Source: JACKJK01 sp046159835 (GTDB lineage Bacteria; Pseudomonadota; Alphaproteobacteria; Rhizobiales; Tepidamorphaceae). From it: a DNA stretch of 64,000 nucleotides. The position numbers were made by a program, and so were the translations under genes. Shown piece by piece: positions 46,336 through 55,193 of the stretch. The notes under the pieces are model-generated. The model saw only the letters and a list, made by a program, of their open reading frames with translations. It did no database searches and had not been told where the DNA came from. Each line of letters opens with the position of its first letter. Positions within the stretch are counted from its first letter, which is position 1. The stretch lies in assembly GCF_046159835.1 (NCBI RefSeq), contig NZ_JBJXCY010000001.1, positions 1,612,001-1,676,000 on the forward strand. Reading direction: 5' to 3'.

Positions 46336-47169
46336 ATGACGTTCAAGACATTCACCGCCGCACTGCTTTCAGCCTTCGTTTCCGTGGGCCTGACCGTGCC
46401 ATCGGCGCTCGCCGCCCCGGTCGGTACCACGACGGCCTACCAGACCAACATCGTGCGCAACAACGCCGGCACGCTGGGCGTTGGCGCGCCGGTCTATCTC
46501 GGTGACAACCTGAACAGCAACCAGACCGGCCTCGGCATGATCGTGTTCGAGGATGAATCCAGCGCCAAGATCGGGCCGAACTCGAGCCTGACCATCGACG
46601 AATTCGTCTATTCGCCCGGCTCCCGGCAGGGCCAGATCGGCATCTCGCTCGACAGCGGGCTGGCCCGCTTCTACGGCGGCAAGATCTCCAAGGGCGGCAC
46701 GATGCAGGTCACGACCCCGCACATGGTGCTGGGCGCGCGCGGCGGGATCATCGAGATCGTGGTCATCGGCAGCACGACAATCGCCATCCTGCGCGCCGGT
46801 CGGATGGTCTGTGAGGTGAACGGCAAGCGCCAGGTGGTGACCAACCCCGGCTATGGCTGCACCGCGGAAAACGGCCAATTGAATGTCGGCTATGGCGGGC
46901 TGGACCCGTTCCCGATCCTCGACAGCCTCGACGAAATCGCCGGCACCGGCGTGCCCGGCTCGCCCGGTGGCGGCATTGACGTGTCGACATTTTGCGCGTC
47001 CGATATCGGCAACACGGTATCGGCCTGCAAGTCCGTCGATGGCGGACTTCCCGGCTACACGATCGAGTTCCCGGATCAGGGAGGTTCCAACCCGCCCGCA
47101 GATTCCGGTAATTACGACGATGATGACGTGGTCATAACGGGCCCCGGTTTTTCAGTCGACGATAAGTAG
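46336..47169 (+). CDS. Secreted FecR-domain protein
   Basis: The 277-residue protein has a signal peptide (MTFKTFTAALLSAFVSVG, cleavage after SALAA), a FecR-type beta-sandwich (about 35-170) with LGVGAPVYLGDNL, IVFEDESSAKIGPNSSLTID and VTTPHMVLGARGG, and a Gly/Asp-rich tail (VITGPGFSVDDK) of low complexity. Here the domain is free in the periplasm instead of on a sigma regulator; such proteins often pair with CHASE2 cyclases. It lies between the barrel protein and the cyclase in one operon; GGGAG precedes the ATG at 46336. Four Cys residues (in RMVCEVN, GYGCTAE, STFCASD, SACKSVD) may form disulfides. Confidence 0.82.
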   Translation: MTFKTFTAALLSAFVSVGLTVPSALAAPVGTTTAYQTNIVRNNAGTLGVGAPVYLGDNLNSNQTGLGMIVFEDESSAKIGPNSSLTIDEFVYSPGSRQGQIGISLDSGLARFYGGKISKGGTMQVTTPHMVLGARGGIIEIVVIGSTTIAILRAGRMVCEVNGKRQVVTNPGYGCTAENGQLNVGYGGLDPFPILDSLDEIAGTGVPGSPGGGIDVSTFCASDIGNTVSACKSVDGGLPGYTIEFPDQGGSNPPADSGNYDDDDVVITGPGFSVDDK

Positions 47170-47178
47170 TTCCGCCGA

Positions 47179-49104
47179 ATGCTCGCCTTTCTGCGGCACA
47201 ATCTCCGTCACTGGCTGACCGGCCTGATGGTGATGGCGGTGCTGCTGGCAGCGCACGTCGTCTTCGACCCGCAACTTGATAATGCCCGCGCGCGCATCTA
47301 CGACCAGTTCCAGATCCTCTCGCCGCGCCCGCCCGCCCCCAACCCGACCATCATCGTGCGTATCGACGACCAGAGCCTCGCGGGCTACGGGCGCTGGCCC
47401 TGGAGCCGCGACAAGGTCGCGACACTCGTGCGCGCCATCGCGGACCAGGGCGCAGCGGTCATCGGTGTCGACGTCCTGTTCCCCGAGGCCGAAGGCGGCG
47501 ACGGGGCCGGCGATGACGAACTGGCGCGCGCCCTGCAGGAAACCAACTCCGTTCTCGCAGTCAGCCTTGGCGCTGCCGCTACGCCCCACGAGGCCGAACC
47601 GAAAGCTGGCTGGTCGGTGGTCGGCAACGTGCCGGAAACCTTTCCCGGCTTCACCGGACTCACGGCGTCCCTGCCAAAACTGAACGAGGCCGCCAAGGGT
47701 CTCGGCGTGATCCGTGCGATCCCCGATGCCGACGGCGTGCTTCGCCATCTGCCCGTCGTGTGGCTCAGGACACCTTATGGCGACACGCAATCCGCGGACA
47801 CGCGCAGCGTGCAGGTCTGGCCGTCCTTTGCACTGGAACTTGTGCGCCTGTTCGCCCAGCAACCGGGCTTCGTGGTGCGCATGGGGGCGGACGGGTTCGA
47901 CGCGCTGCGAATTGCAGGCACCACCATCGAGCTTGAGGCTCCCGGCACGGTCATGCTGTGGGAATCCGACGACGTACCGCTATCGGTGTCCGCCGCCGAC
48001 CTGATGCGCGGCGAAGTGCGCGCCGACCTCACCGGCACCATCGCCATCATCACGCTGGATGCCGTTGGCGTGACGGACTACCGCGTGACCCCGCGCAGCG
48101 CCGCGCGCCCCGGCGCGCTGATCCATGCCTCGCTCATCGAGCAGATGCTGGCCGGCCAGTACCTGCAGGAGATGGGGAACGCACGAACAGTCGAGCGCGG
48201 CTGGTTCCTCGTCAGTGCACTTGCCGTCATCTTTGGCTCAGCGTTCCTGACCCGCTACATGATCGCCGGTTTCGTCTTCATCTCGGCCCTGATCGCCCTG
48301 CCGTTCGCCGCAGCGTGGTTCGGTTACATCCACCAGGGCGAGCTTGTCGATCCGGTGCTGCCCGCCTTCGGCATCTTTCTCGTCTCGGCGGCGGAGGGCT
48401 ACACCCAGTACCGGCGCTCGGAAGCCCGGCGCAGCACGCTTGCGCGCCAGTTCGGGCAGTTCCTGTCACCTGCCGTCGTCGAGCGGCTGATGCAGTCCAA
48501 CACCGATGCGCTGCTGGGCGGTGAGAAACGCGAAATCTCCATCCTGATGACGGACATTCGCGGCTTCACGTCGCTTTCGGAAAGCCTCGAGGCCGACAAG
48601 CTGATCGCGATCGTGAACCATTTCCTCGGCATCGCGACGGAGGAAATCCTCAACCGCGACGGGACCATCGACAAGTTCATGGGGGACGCGGTGCTGGCGT
48701 TCTGGAATGCGCCGCTCGACCAGGAGGACCACCGGGCGCGCGCGCTTTCGGCCGCACAGGCGCTCATCGCGCGTGTTGCCTGGGAGAATGACCAGCTCGT
48801 CGCGCGCGGCCTGGAGCCGATCCGCATCGGGGTCGCGGTCGAAACCGGCGTCTGCTCGGTGGGCAATTTCGGCTCGTCCCGGCGCTTCGATTACACCGCA
48901 GTCGGCTCACCGGTGAACCGTGCCGCCCGGCTTGAGTCCGTCACCAAGAAACTCGGCATCCCGCTCGTGCTGGGGCCGGAATTTGCAGCCAATCCACCCG
49001 TGGACGTGTTTCAGGCCGGGGCCTTCGAACTGCAGGGCATCGACGGGGAAACGCCGGTTTTCACAACCGCCGACTACAGCCAGCGCGAGGTTGACGAAAC
49101 CTAG
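47179..49104 (+). CDS. CHASE2-domain adenylate/guanylate cyclase (class III), membrane
   Basis: The 641-residue signalling protein has a membrane helix (about 12-30), a periplasmic CHASE2 domain (about 35-330, with GRWPWSRDKVATLVRAI and VIGVDVLFPE), three helices (about 337-410) and a cytosolic class III cyclase domain (about 445-615). The cyclase has the first metal Asp in MTDIRGFTSL, DKFMGDAVLAFWN with Lys and the second Asp, and DYTAVGSPVNRAARLES; a Lys/Asp pair in these positions fits ATP over GTP. It should make cAMP in response to an envelope signal, perhaps through the FecR-domain partner nine bases upstream. Confidence 0.9.
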   Translation: MLAFLRHNLRHWLTGLMVMAVLLAAHVVFDPQLDNARARIYDQFQILSPRPPAPNPTIIVRIDDQSLAGYGRWPWSRDKVATLVRAIADQGAAVIGVDVLFPEAEGGDGAGDDELARALQETNSVLAVSLGAAATPHEAEPKAGWSVVGNVPETFPGFTGLTASLPKLNEAAKGLGVIRAIPDADGVLRHLPVVWLRTPYGDTQSADTRSVQVWPSFALELVRLFAQQPGFVVRMGADGFDALRIAGTTIELEAPGTVMLWESDDVPLSVSAADLMRGEVRADLTGTIAIITLDAVGVTDYRVTPRSAARPGALIHASLIEQMLAGQYLQEMGNARTVERGWFLVSALAVIFGSAFLTRYMIAGFVFISALIALPFAAAWFGYIHQGELVDPVLPAFGIFLVSAAEGYTQYRRSEARRSTLARQFGQFLSPAVVERLMQSNTDALLGGEKREISILMTDIRGFTSLSESLEADKLIAIVNHFLGIATEEILNRDGTIDKFMGDAVLAFWNAPLDQEDHRARALSAAQALIARVAWENDQLVARGLEPIRIGVAVETGVCSVGNFGSSRRFDYTAVGSPVNRAARLESVTKKLGIPLVLGPEFAANPPVDVFQAGAFELQGIDGETPVFTTADYSQREVDET

Positions 49105-49127
49105 GCGGCAAGCGAGGCGAAGACACG

Positions 49128-50000
49128 GTGAAGATCGGGACGTGCCTGGTCGCTTGCGACCTCAATCCGGACTATCTCGGCTTCTTCCCGCTCGTGCGCA
49201 GGGCCTAGCGCGAGGTCTGCGGCATCGAGACCCGGATGGTCCTCATTGCCGACAGCATTCCCGGTTCCTTGCAGACACACGCTGACGCGATCGACCTGTT
49301 CCAACCGCTCAACGACGCTCATACGGCCTTTCAGGCGCAGTGCATCCGCCTGCTCTACCCTGCTGTTCTCGGCGGGCAGACAGACGATGCCGTCATTGTC
49401 AGCGACATCAACATGCTTCCCTTGAGCGCCGAATATTTCAACGGCCATGCGCGGGACGTGCCGCCAGACAAGTTGCTCATCTACCGCTCCGGCGTTCTGG
49501 AAGCCGGCGGCGAGATCCCGATCTGCTACAACGCCGCTGCGCCATCGACTTGGAGCGAATGCAATGGTGGCATCCGTGACGCGGCCGATATTCGAGACTT
49601 GCTGTCCGATTGGTGGGGTCAGACGGCAAATTACGATATCAATGGCCCTTGCCACGACTGGCATTTCGACCAGCGCGAATGGTTTCGTCGGCTGTCGCTT
49701 TGGGAATCCGGATCAGGTGCCGGGCGCGTCCATCGGCTGACCGACCGCCAGGCCGGCTTTCGCCGTCTCGACCGGACCGACGAGAACGCCTTCCGAAGCC
49801 TCGTGCAGCGCAAGGCGGGACTTGTGCGGGCGGGTCATTTTTCCGATTTCCACGCCATGCGCCTGGCAGGCCGCCACGACGCACTTAATGCCGAGGTTCT
49901 AGAGCTGGCGCTGGCGCCACCGCGCTTGCCGGACCGGATCGGTACAGCTCTTCGCCAACTCAAGTCCCGCACCCGGCACCTGTGGCCGGGAACGGAATAA
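49128..50000 (+). pseudogene. Glycosyltransferase-like gene interrupted by an in-frame amber codon
   Basis: Read from the GTG at 49128, the frame gives VKIGTCLVACDLNPDYLGFF, then LVRRA, a TAG at 49206-49208, and continues as REVCGIETRMVLIAD without another stop to TAA at 49998. The codon is in the right frame at a place where a Trp (TGG) would fit, so one base change explains it. The product keeps an acidic GT-A-like motif (VIVSDINMLPL). The family is unclear to me; it resembles sugar transferases by that motif only. Translation from the ATG at 49236 could give a 254-residue fragment without the first strand. It lies 23 bases downstream of the CHASE2 gene. Confidence 0.7.
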
Positions 50001-50031
50001 GGGCGCGACGGAGTTCTTCCGCCGCGCCCTT
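49999..50031 (+). terminator. Hairpin terminator after the interrupted gene
   Basis: AAGGGCGCGACGGA pairs with TCCGCCGCGCCCTT around a five-base loop, with one A-C mismatch. It lies directly on the stop codon of the interrupted gene and between it and the convergent RTX gene, so it can serve both. Confidence 0.7.
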
Positions 50032-50045
50032 GGATGGCCTGGTCG

Positions 50046-53000
50046 TCAGGAGAGGAGGAAGTCTCCGCCCACCAGGTCCAGCAGGTCGACGTTCTGAAGG
50101 GTCAGGGAATCGCCGCCGCCAAGGTCGATCAGTGTGTCCGCACCATCCTGAACCGAACTCAGCACAAGGCTCAGGAAGCTGCCGATCCCGAAATCGCTCA
50201 GGTCGATCTGGTCGCCGGAGAGAAGCCCGGCGGTGAAGTCGGTGATGATGTCGTTGCCGCAACCGGCACCGAAGATGAACATGTCATCGCCGCCGCCGCC
50301 GGTCATGGTGTCGTCCCCCTCCCCACCATCGAGGATGTTGTCGCCGATGTTGCCTTCCAGGATGTTGTCGAGCGCATTGCCGACACCGTTGATGGCATTG
50401 CTGCCGAGCAGCTTCAGGCGCTCGACATTGGCTGACAGGGTGTAGGAGACCGTGCTCTGGATCTCATCCGTCCCTTCCAGCGCGTTCTCGATCACGACGT
50501 CCGAGATGTTGTCGACGATATAGGTGTCGTTGCCATCCCCACCGATCATCACGTCCGCACCCTCGGCACCGTCGAGCAGGTTGGAGCCGGTGTTGCCGGT
50601 GATCTCGTTGTCAAGTTCGTTGCCGGTGCCGCTGGTATCGGCGCTGCCCATCAGTTCGAGGTTCTCGACGTTGCCCGAGAGTGTAAAGGAGATGGATGCC
50701 CGGGCGAGGTCCGTGCCCGCGGACATGGACTCCACGATGCTGTCACCAAGATTGTCGATGTAATACAGATCGTTTCCCAGGCCGCCGATCATCGTGTCGG
50801 CGCCTTCCTGGCCATCGAGTACGTCGTCGCCACCTCCCGCGATCAGGGTGTTGACGCCGGTATTGCCCATGAGTGTGTTGTCGAGCTCGTTGCCGGTCCC
50901 GTCGATGTTGCCGCCACCCGTCAATGTCAGGTTCTCGACGTTGTCGCCAAGGGTGTAGGTGACGCTGGCAAGCAGGAGGTCGGTGCCTTCGCCCGTGCCC
51001 TCGATGATCACGTCGCCTGCGTCATCCACGAAGAACGTGTCGTTGCCGCCGCCGCCAATCAGCGTATCGGCGCCGCTGCCGCCATCCAGGATGTTGTCGC
51101 CGATATTTCCCGTGATGGTGTTGTCGAGCGCGTTGCCTGTGGCGTCGATATTGTCGGTGCCGGTCAGCGTCAGAAGTTCGACATGCTCGGGCAGCGTGTA
51201 GGTGACCGAAGAACGGATTTCATCGGTGCCTTCATTGAAGTTCTCGACGACCGTGTCGCCGGTATTGTCGACTATGAAGGTGTCGTTGCCGCCGCCGCCC
51301 ATCATGAGGTCGGCTGCCGCTCCACCGTCGATGGTGTTGTCGCCGGCATTGCCGGTGATCTCGTTGATCGCGGCATTGCCTGTGGCATCGACATTGTCGG
51401 TGCCCGTCAGCGTCAGGTTCTCGACATCGCTGCCCAGCGTATAGCTGATCGAGGAGCGAACTTCGTCCGTGCCCTCGCCCGTCTGTTCCAAGATACTGTC
51501 GCCGGCGTCATCGACCACGTAGGTGTCGTCGCCGGTGCCACCGATCATCGTGTCGGCACCGCCCTGGCCATCGAGCGTGTCGTTGCCGCCAAGACCAGTC
51601 AGCACGTTGCCCGCGCTGTTGCCGGTGATGACGTTGTCGAGCGTGTTGCCGGTCCCGTCGATCGTGTCCGTACCCGTCAGGGTCAGGTTCTCGACATTGG
51701 GGGTGAGCGTGTAGGTGATGGACGACCGAACGAGATCGGTGCCTTCGCCAGCGCCTTCACCGACGAAATCGCCCGCATCATCCACGACATACGTGTCGTC
51801 CCCCTGCCCGCCGATCATGACGTCTGCGCCCGCGCCGCCGTCCAGCACGTTGTCACCGGAATTGCCAAGCAGCACGTTGGTCAGGCCATTGCCGGTCGCG
51901 TTGATGTCGTCGGTGCCCAGCAGCGACAGGTTCTCGACATTGGCCATCAGCGCGTAGCTGACATAGCTGTTCACCTGGTCGATGCCTTCGTCGAAGCCCT
52001 CGTTGACGGTGTCGCCGGCATTGTCGAGCACATAGGTGTCATCGCCATCGCCACCGAACATGGTGTCCGCGCCGCTCAGGCCGTCCAGGACGTTGTTGCC
52101 GCTGTTGCCGATAAGAATGTTGTTGAGATCATTGCCGACCGCCGAATTGTCGTCGGTTCCGAGCAGGGACAGGTTCTCCAGATGTGAGAATAGCGCGAAT
52201 GAAACCCAGGAATTGACTTGGTCGATACCGCCGCTCGCGCCGGGATTGTCGGCAACGATGTCACCGGCGTCATCGACGACGAAGACATCGTTTCCATCGC
52301 CGCCGACCATCGTGTCAGCACCTGTCAGGCCATCGATGATGTTGTCGCCCGAGTTTCCGAGCAGGATATTGTCGCCCGCATTGCCGATCGCGTTGGTGTT
52401 GTCGTTGCCGATCAGGGACAGGTTTTCCAGCCCGCTGAACAGCACGAATGACACGTAGCTGTTCACCTGATCGTTGCCGCCCAGCAGATCGGTGACGTTG
52501 TCGCCAGCATTGTCCACGACGAAGATGTCGTCGCCGGAACTGCCGATCATGTTGTCGGCACCTTCCATCCCGTCGATATAGACGCCGTTTCCGGCCCCGT
52601 TTACGGGAGAGGCATCAATGATGTCGTCACCGCTTGAACCCACCACTGCCAGACGATTGGCGTCTGAGGCGGACACCACATCGTCGGACAGGGTCAGGTT
52701 GGTGGGCGCCTGAAGTACGATGGCATCGATGCCCGAAACCTGGGCGAAGTGCCACGGGCTCAGCGTTCCGCCGCTCTGGAAAACGAGTGTGTCATGTCCA
52801 GCGCCCGTGGCGATGACATCCATCCCGTCGAAGTTGGAAATGCTGATATTGACGAAGTCGCTCGCCGCACCGCCCATATAAGTATCGATGCCGCCACCAA
52901 GGCCGACGCTGACGACGTCGCTCGCACCCGACGCCGAAGCATCGATGGTGTCATCGCCCGAGCCACCCGTGATGCCGAAGACGCCGGTGCTGCTGTTTGA

Positions 53001-53273
53001 CAGGAGACCGGACGTCAGCGTGATGGCGTTGGTGCCGCCGTCGAACAGCTGGACCGACTCGAATTCAGAAAATCCAAACAGGTCTGCCGCGGTGATCGTG
53101 CCGGCAGTCGTGATGTATAGGTTGTCGCTGACGGACATACCCGAACCCGCACCGGTGACGATGTCGGCGCTCGTCAGATTTAGCGCTGTGAAATAGTAGT
53201 TGTTGTTCTCGGTCGGCAAGCCGGTGAACTCGTCTGCACCAGCTGTTCCAATGAAATCCGCCACGACTGCCAT
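50046..53273 (-). CDS. Large RTX-type calcium-binding repeat protein, probably type I secreted
   Basis: The product of about 1075 residues has an N-terminal region (1-270) with FIGTAGADEFTG and glycine/aspartate-rich motifs, then nine tandem units of about 81 residues (copies four and seven are 90), each with GNxGDNxLDG, GADxMxGGxGDDTYVVDxAGD and an ENLxLxGxD strand motif. These are hemolysin-type nonapeptide repeats that fold with calcium outside the cell. The C-terminus (NDIITDFTAGLLSGDQIDLSDF and SLTLQNVDLLDLVGG) fits a serralysin-type type I secretion signal. There is no catalytic domain and no secretion gene nearby. An ATG at 53303 would add ten residues. A role in adhesion, biofilm or surface layer is possible. 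Confidence 0.85.
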   Translation of the reverse strand: MAVVADFIGTAGADEFTGLPTENNNYYFTALNLTSADIVTGAGSGMSVSDNLYITTAGTITAADLFGFSEFESVQLFDGGTNAITLTSGLLSNSSTGVFGITGGSGDDTIDASASGASDVVSVGLGGGIDTYMGGAASDFVNISISNFDGMDVIATGAGHDTLVFQSGGTLSPWHFAQVSGIDAIVLQAPTNLTLSDDVVSASDANRLAVVGSSGDDIIDASPVNGAGNGVYIDGMEGADNMIGSSGDDIFVVDNAGDNVTDLLGGNDQVNSYVSFVLFSGLENLSLIGNDNTNAIGNAGDNILLGNSGDNIIDGLTGADTMVGGDGNDVFVVDDAGDIVADNPGASGGIDQVNSWVSFALFSHLENLSLLGTDDNSAVGNDLNNILIGNSGNNVLDGLSGADTMFGGDGDDTYVLDNAGDTVNEGFDEGIDQVNSYVSYALMANVENLSLLGTDDINATGNGLTNVLLGNSGDNVLDGGAGADVMIGGQGDDTYVVDDAGDFVGEGAGEGTDLVRSSITYTLTPNVENLTLTGTDTIDGTGNTLDNVITGNSAGNVLTGLGGNDTLDGQGGADTMIGGTGDDTYVVDDAGDSILEQTGEGTDEVRSSISYTLGSDVENLTLTGTDNVDATGNAAINEITGNAGDNTIDGGAAADLMMGGGGNDTFIVDNTGDTVVENFNEGTDEIRSSVTYTLPEHVELLTLTGTDNIDATGNALDNTITGNIGDNILDGGSGADTLIGGGGNDTFFVDDAGDVIIEGTGEGTDLLLASVTYTLGDNVENLTLTGGGNIDGTGNELDNTLMGNTGVNTLIAGGGDDVLDGQEGADTMIGGLGNDLYYIDNLGDSIVESMSAGTDLARASISFTLSGNVENLELMGSADTSGTGNELDNEITGNTGSNLLDGAEGADVMIGGDGNDTYIVDNISDVVIENALEGTDEIQSTVSYTLSANVERLKLLGSNAINGVGNALDNILEGNIGDNILDGGEGDDTMTGGGGDDMFIFGAGCGNDIITDFTAGLLSGDQIDLSDFGIGSFLSLVLSSVQDGADTLIDLGGGDSLTLQNVDLLDLVGGDFLLS
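50270..52445. repeat. Nine tandem 243/270-bp repeats inside the RTX gene
   Basis: The unit is 243 bp (81 codons); two units carry an extra 27 bp, one nonapeptide. Unit boundaries can be followed at about 50959, 51202, 51445, 51715, 51958 and 52201. Copies are similar but diverged, so they look old rather than freshly duplicated. Boundaries given are approximate. Confidence 0.75.
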
Positions 53274-53761
53274 CCTCTGTTGCAACGGCGGATCGCAGGT
53301 CATTTTTCGGTCGCCTGCAGGTCCCGCCCGTATTTCTACTTACGCTTGGTTGCTCGAAATCTAGGGGCACGGCTTCTTCAAAGTGTCGCCAGCCCAAAAG
53401 AGAATGTTTTGCTCTATCCATCCGTTTTCTTGTTGGTCGGCGGTCAGGCATATTTGCTGTCGCAGGAGCAATGTATACGTTGAGTTTTATGATTGGACGA
53501 TCTCTGACCCGGGTTTAACGGAGGATTCATCGTCATGCGTGCGCAACCGCGTTCGCGGCGAGCGTGGCGTGGCGTGGCGTGGCGTGCGACGTCGCGAAAT
53601 GCCAACGGCACAGGCTTGATCGGGAACAAATTTACGTTCGCGTGGTTGTGATATCTTATCTCATTGTCTCGCCGTGGACGGCTCGCTAGCCTTGGGGCTG
53701 TCTGCAAGGGGGGCGGACATCATCGGCAATCGGAGGTGATTGCCACAATCAGGAGCTAGCA
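53274..53761. other. Long divergent intergenic region, AT-richer, no gene recognised
   Basis: This region must hold promoters for the RTX gene (-) and the small secreted protein (+). It contains the GCGTG repeat and, at 53725-53744, a 7-bp inverted repeat GGCAATC/GATTGCC whose loop is GGAGGT, just upstream of the true ribosome-binding site AGGAG at 53752. Short open frames here show no recognisable product. Confidence 0.5.
53562..53586. repeat. Pentanucleotide repeat GCGTG x5
   Basis: Five exact copies of GCGTG lie in the 488-base gap between the divergent RTX gene and the small secreted-protein gene. It is too far from either start to be a coding switch, but its length could vary by slippage. 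Confidence 0.85.
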
Positions 53762-54106
53762 ATGAAAAAGCTTTTCATCCTCGCTGCCGCCCTCGTCATG
53801 GCATTCTCGCTGGACCTGGCACCGGCACAGGCGCGGTCCGGTGACCATCCGCATCTCGATGGCGGATCGCGCTACTACGGCAACAGCCATTACCGTGGCG
53901 GCCACCGGTCCTACCGTCACCGCCGCCGCGGTTCGGGCTTGAGCTTTTACTATTATGCGCCGCGTTACTCGTATCCGCGTCGCCGCACGTACCGTTCGCG
54001 CCCGGCGCGCAACTCGTGCAGCTACTGGAGCCGCCGTTGCACGGCCAACTGGGGCTATGGCAACAACGACTACCGAGGTTGCATGCGGTATTACGGCTGC
54101 CGCTGA
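53762..54106 (+). CDS. Small secreted Arg/Tyr/Gly-rich protein with conserved Cys motif
   Basis: The 114-residue protein has a clear signal peptide (MKKLFILAAALVMAFSLDL, cleavage after PAQA) and a basic, Tyr/Ser/Arg/His-rich central part. The C-terminus has four Cys in NSCSYWSRRCTANWGYGNNDY and RGCMRYYGCR, a motif I have seen in small rhizobial secreted proteins, but with no known function. Its size and composition recall BA14K-type proteins, although the motif differs. AGGAG lies six bases before the ATG, and a strong terminator follows, so it is a single-gene unit and probably well expressed. Confidence 0.75.
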   Translation: MKKLFILAAALVMAFSLDLAPAQARSGDHPHLDGGSRYYGNSHYRGGHRSYRHRRRGSGLSFYYYAPRYSYPRRRTYRSRPARNSCSYWSRRCTANWGYGNNDYRGCMRYYGCR

Positions 54107-54133
54107 TCCGGCAGTGATGACCTGAAGCATTCG

Positions 54134-54165
54134 CGCCTCCCGGCAGACCGCCGGGGGGCGTTTTT
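54134..54165 (+). terminator. Rho-independent terminator after the small secreted protein gene
   Basis: CGCCTCCCGGC pairs with GCCGGGGGGCG (11 bp, one G-T pair) around the loop AGACC, followed by TTTTT. Confidence 0.88.
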
Positions 54166-54287
54166 CGTGCCGCGCCCCGGGTCTCTCCGGTGATCGGCAC
54201 CATCCGCAACCAGTTTTCGATCTTTATTCAAATTGTTCCGGAAACCGGAATGGCACGCCACCCATTCGCTAACCAAATCGAATCGGA

Positions 54288-55193
54288 TCAGCGCGCGTAA
54301 GCAGCCAGCAGGTCGGCCCGCGCGATCAGCGCCTGGGCGTTGCGGAAGGTCGGCACTTCGAGGATGTGTCCGTCGAGGCGCGCCCGGTCCTGCCCCTTTT
54401 CCCGCGCCTGCGTGAACGCGCCTACGATGCGCTGCGCAGCAGCCAATTCGCTCTCACCGGGCGTGAACGCATCGTTGACACGTTCGGCATGTTCCGGCGC
54501 GACGAGCGACTTGGCGCGGTAGCCGAGCGCCAGCGCATCGGCACATGAGCGTTCGAGACCGTCTTCATCTGCGAACGTGTAGGGATAGTCGATGGACAGA
54601 ACGCCGGCCGCCACGCAGGCGGCATGGAAGTATTGCCGCGCGAAGGCAAGTTCGTGACCATCACGCGTGCGCGGCGCGCCGAGATCCGCCGTGAGGTCCT
54701 CGCTGGCGAGCAGGCATCCGACGAGGCGTGCGCTCGCGGCCGCAATGTCACGGGTCTGGAAAAGCGCGGATGCGCTTTCGATGTTCGGGACAATTTTCGT
54801 CGAACCGGGTTCGATGCCGAGACTCGTCTCATGCGCGCCGATTGCATCAGCAAGCGCAGCAATGTCATCCGGCCCCGCGACCTTGGGCAACATCACGACA
54901 TCCGGCCGACCTGCCATGCAGCCTTCGAGATCGTCACGCCCGTCCCCGTCGAGCGGGTTGACCCGCACAGCCACCAGCGCACCGACGTCCCGCCAGCGGG
55001 CGAAGAGCTCAGGCGCGGCTGCCCACGCGTCGCCGCGCGCGGCGGGGACGGTGAAGTCTTCAAGTTCGAGAATGATCGCGTCCGCGCCACAGATCGCGAT
55101 ATCGCCCCCGGCGGCCTGCGGAAAGCCGGTGAATAGCCAGGATCGGCAGGCTTCAAGCGGCCTGCGCTGCTGGCCCGCGTCGCTTGCCGTCAC
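54288..55193 (-). CDS. HpcH/HpaI aldolase/CitE-like lyase
   Basis: The 301-residue TIM-barrel protein has CRSWLFTGFP, IILELEDFTVP with the acidic metal residues, VRVNPLDGDGRDDL, VVMLPKVAGPDDI, and the metal-ligand region IVPNIESASALFQ, where the usual E-T-A is E-S-A, as well as LVGCLLASEDLTADLGAPRTRDG. It is likely a CoA-ester or 2-keto-acid lyase. It overlaps the Asp/Glu-racemase-like gene by four bases (ATGA) and should act in the same pathway, perhaps breaking down a C4-C5 dicarboxylic or hydroxy acid. The substrate is not determined. It is different from the malyl-CoA lyase-like gene at 20780. Confidence 0.82.
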   Translation of the reverse strand: MTASDAGQQRRPLEACRSWLFTGFPQAAGGDIAICGADAIILELEDFTVPAARGDAWAAAPELFARWRDVGALVAVRVNPLDGDGRDDLEGCMAGRPDVVMLPKVAGPDDIAALADAIGAHETSLGIEPGSTKIVPNIESASALFQTRDIAAASARLVGCLLASEDLTADLGAPRTRDGHELAFARQYFHAACVAAGVLSIDYPYTFADEDGLERSCADALALGYRAKSLVAPEHAERVNDAFTPGESELAAAQRIVGAFTQAREKGQDRARLDGHILEVPTFRNAQALIARADLLAAYAR

